A stretch of 5,312 nt of DNA, taken from JBDGRJ01 sp042218065. GTDB lineage: Bacteria > Patescibacteriota > Patescibacteriia > Magasanikbacterales > UBA922. This document shows positions 5,176 to 5,312 of the stretch, in pieces. The stretch lies in the NCBI GenBank assembly GCA_042218065.1, contig JBDGRL010000061.1:1-5312 (forward strand), given 5' to 3'. How positions within the stretch are numbered: position 1 is the stretch's first letter; the number at the start of each line of letters is the position of its first letter. Position numbers and translations under genes: made by a program. Under the pieces are notes generated by a model, which ran no database searches, was not told the DNA's origin, and saw only the letters and a list, made by a program, of their open reading frames with translations.

Positions 5176-5312
5176 TTATTTTTCGGCTAATTTTTTAATC
5201 TTTCTGATCATTTTATCTATATTTTCTTTTAGTTTTCTGGGGTTTAGCTGTTGTTTCTTTTCTTTAAGTTTATTTTTTACTTTCTGGTCTATCTGCGAGT
5301 GCTCTTGCACTC
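5176..5312 (-). CDS. C-terminal end of an unidentified lysine-rich protein (5' part outside window)
   Basis: One minus-strand frame is open from the right edge for 44 codons to a TAA at 5178-5176; the other two minus-strand frames stop within about 45 bases of the edge. The visible tail is highly charged and probably helical, with segments such as KVKNKLKEKKQQLNPRKL and KMIRKIKKLAEK. The A-rich minus strand resembles the coding strand of smc. I do not recognise the family. A basic C-terminal tail with an LNPRKL-like segment before the last helix could fit a DNA-binding protein or a transposase, but this is only a guess. No terminator hairpin follows the stop; the direct repeat at 5108-5165 does. 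A spurious open frame in AT-rich DNA cannot be excluded. Confidence 0.5.
   Translation of the reverse strand, partial: VQEHSQIDQKVKNKLKEKKQQLNPRKLKENIDKMIRKIKKLAEK

Overview
The window is an AT-rich stretch of bacterial chromosome carrying three core housekeeping genes and one non-coding region that I cannot assign. No rRNA, tRNA or phylogenetic marker is present, so the taxonomy is inference. Low GC, a reduced-size Smc with short coiled-coil arms, no Shine-Dalgarno sequences and the simple gene set fit a small-genome lineage such as Candidate Phyla Radiation/Patescibacteria, but this is not proven. All complete genes end in TAA, and nothing points to a variant genetic code.

Layout. Positions 1-2949 (minus strand) hold the chromosome condensation ATPase Smc, open for 983 codons and cut by the window edge within a few residues of its expected C-terminus. 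Positions 2950-3036 are a short divergent intergenic region with a clear sigma-70-type promoter (TTGACA, 17 bp, TAAAAT) for the plus-strand gene. Positions 3037-4029 encode a DHH/DHHA1 phosphoesterase of the NrnA type (nanoRNase/pAp phosphatase). Positions 4101-4712 encode ClpP, the proteolytic subunit of the Clp protease, with its own promoter (TTTACA, 17 bp, extended -10 TGCTACTAT). Downstream is a strong 10-bp GC-rich terminator hairpin (4721-4745).

Positions about 4746-5063 form a GC-richer island without a credible protein gene. It is dense in complementary segments: an 18-bp interrupted hairpin, a possible 9-bp pseudoknot, hairpins of 7 to 11 bp, and a ten-base element found in four related copies. 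Most strand-diagnostic G-U pairs, a TTGACA/TAGACT promoter at 5098-5070 and the shared terminator suggest an independent minus-strand RNA of about 320-340 nt. I do not recognise it as tmRNA, RNase P RNA, SRP RNA or 6S RNA; it is the most interesting object here. Beyond it lie a 35-bp-period direct repeat (5108-5165) and the last 44 codons of an unidentified lysine-rich minus-strand gene (5176-5312).

The three proteins serve chromosome organisation, small-RNA/nucleotide turnover and protein turnover. They do not form one operon: each plus-strand gene has its own promoter and smc is divergent.
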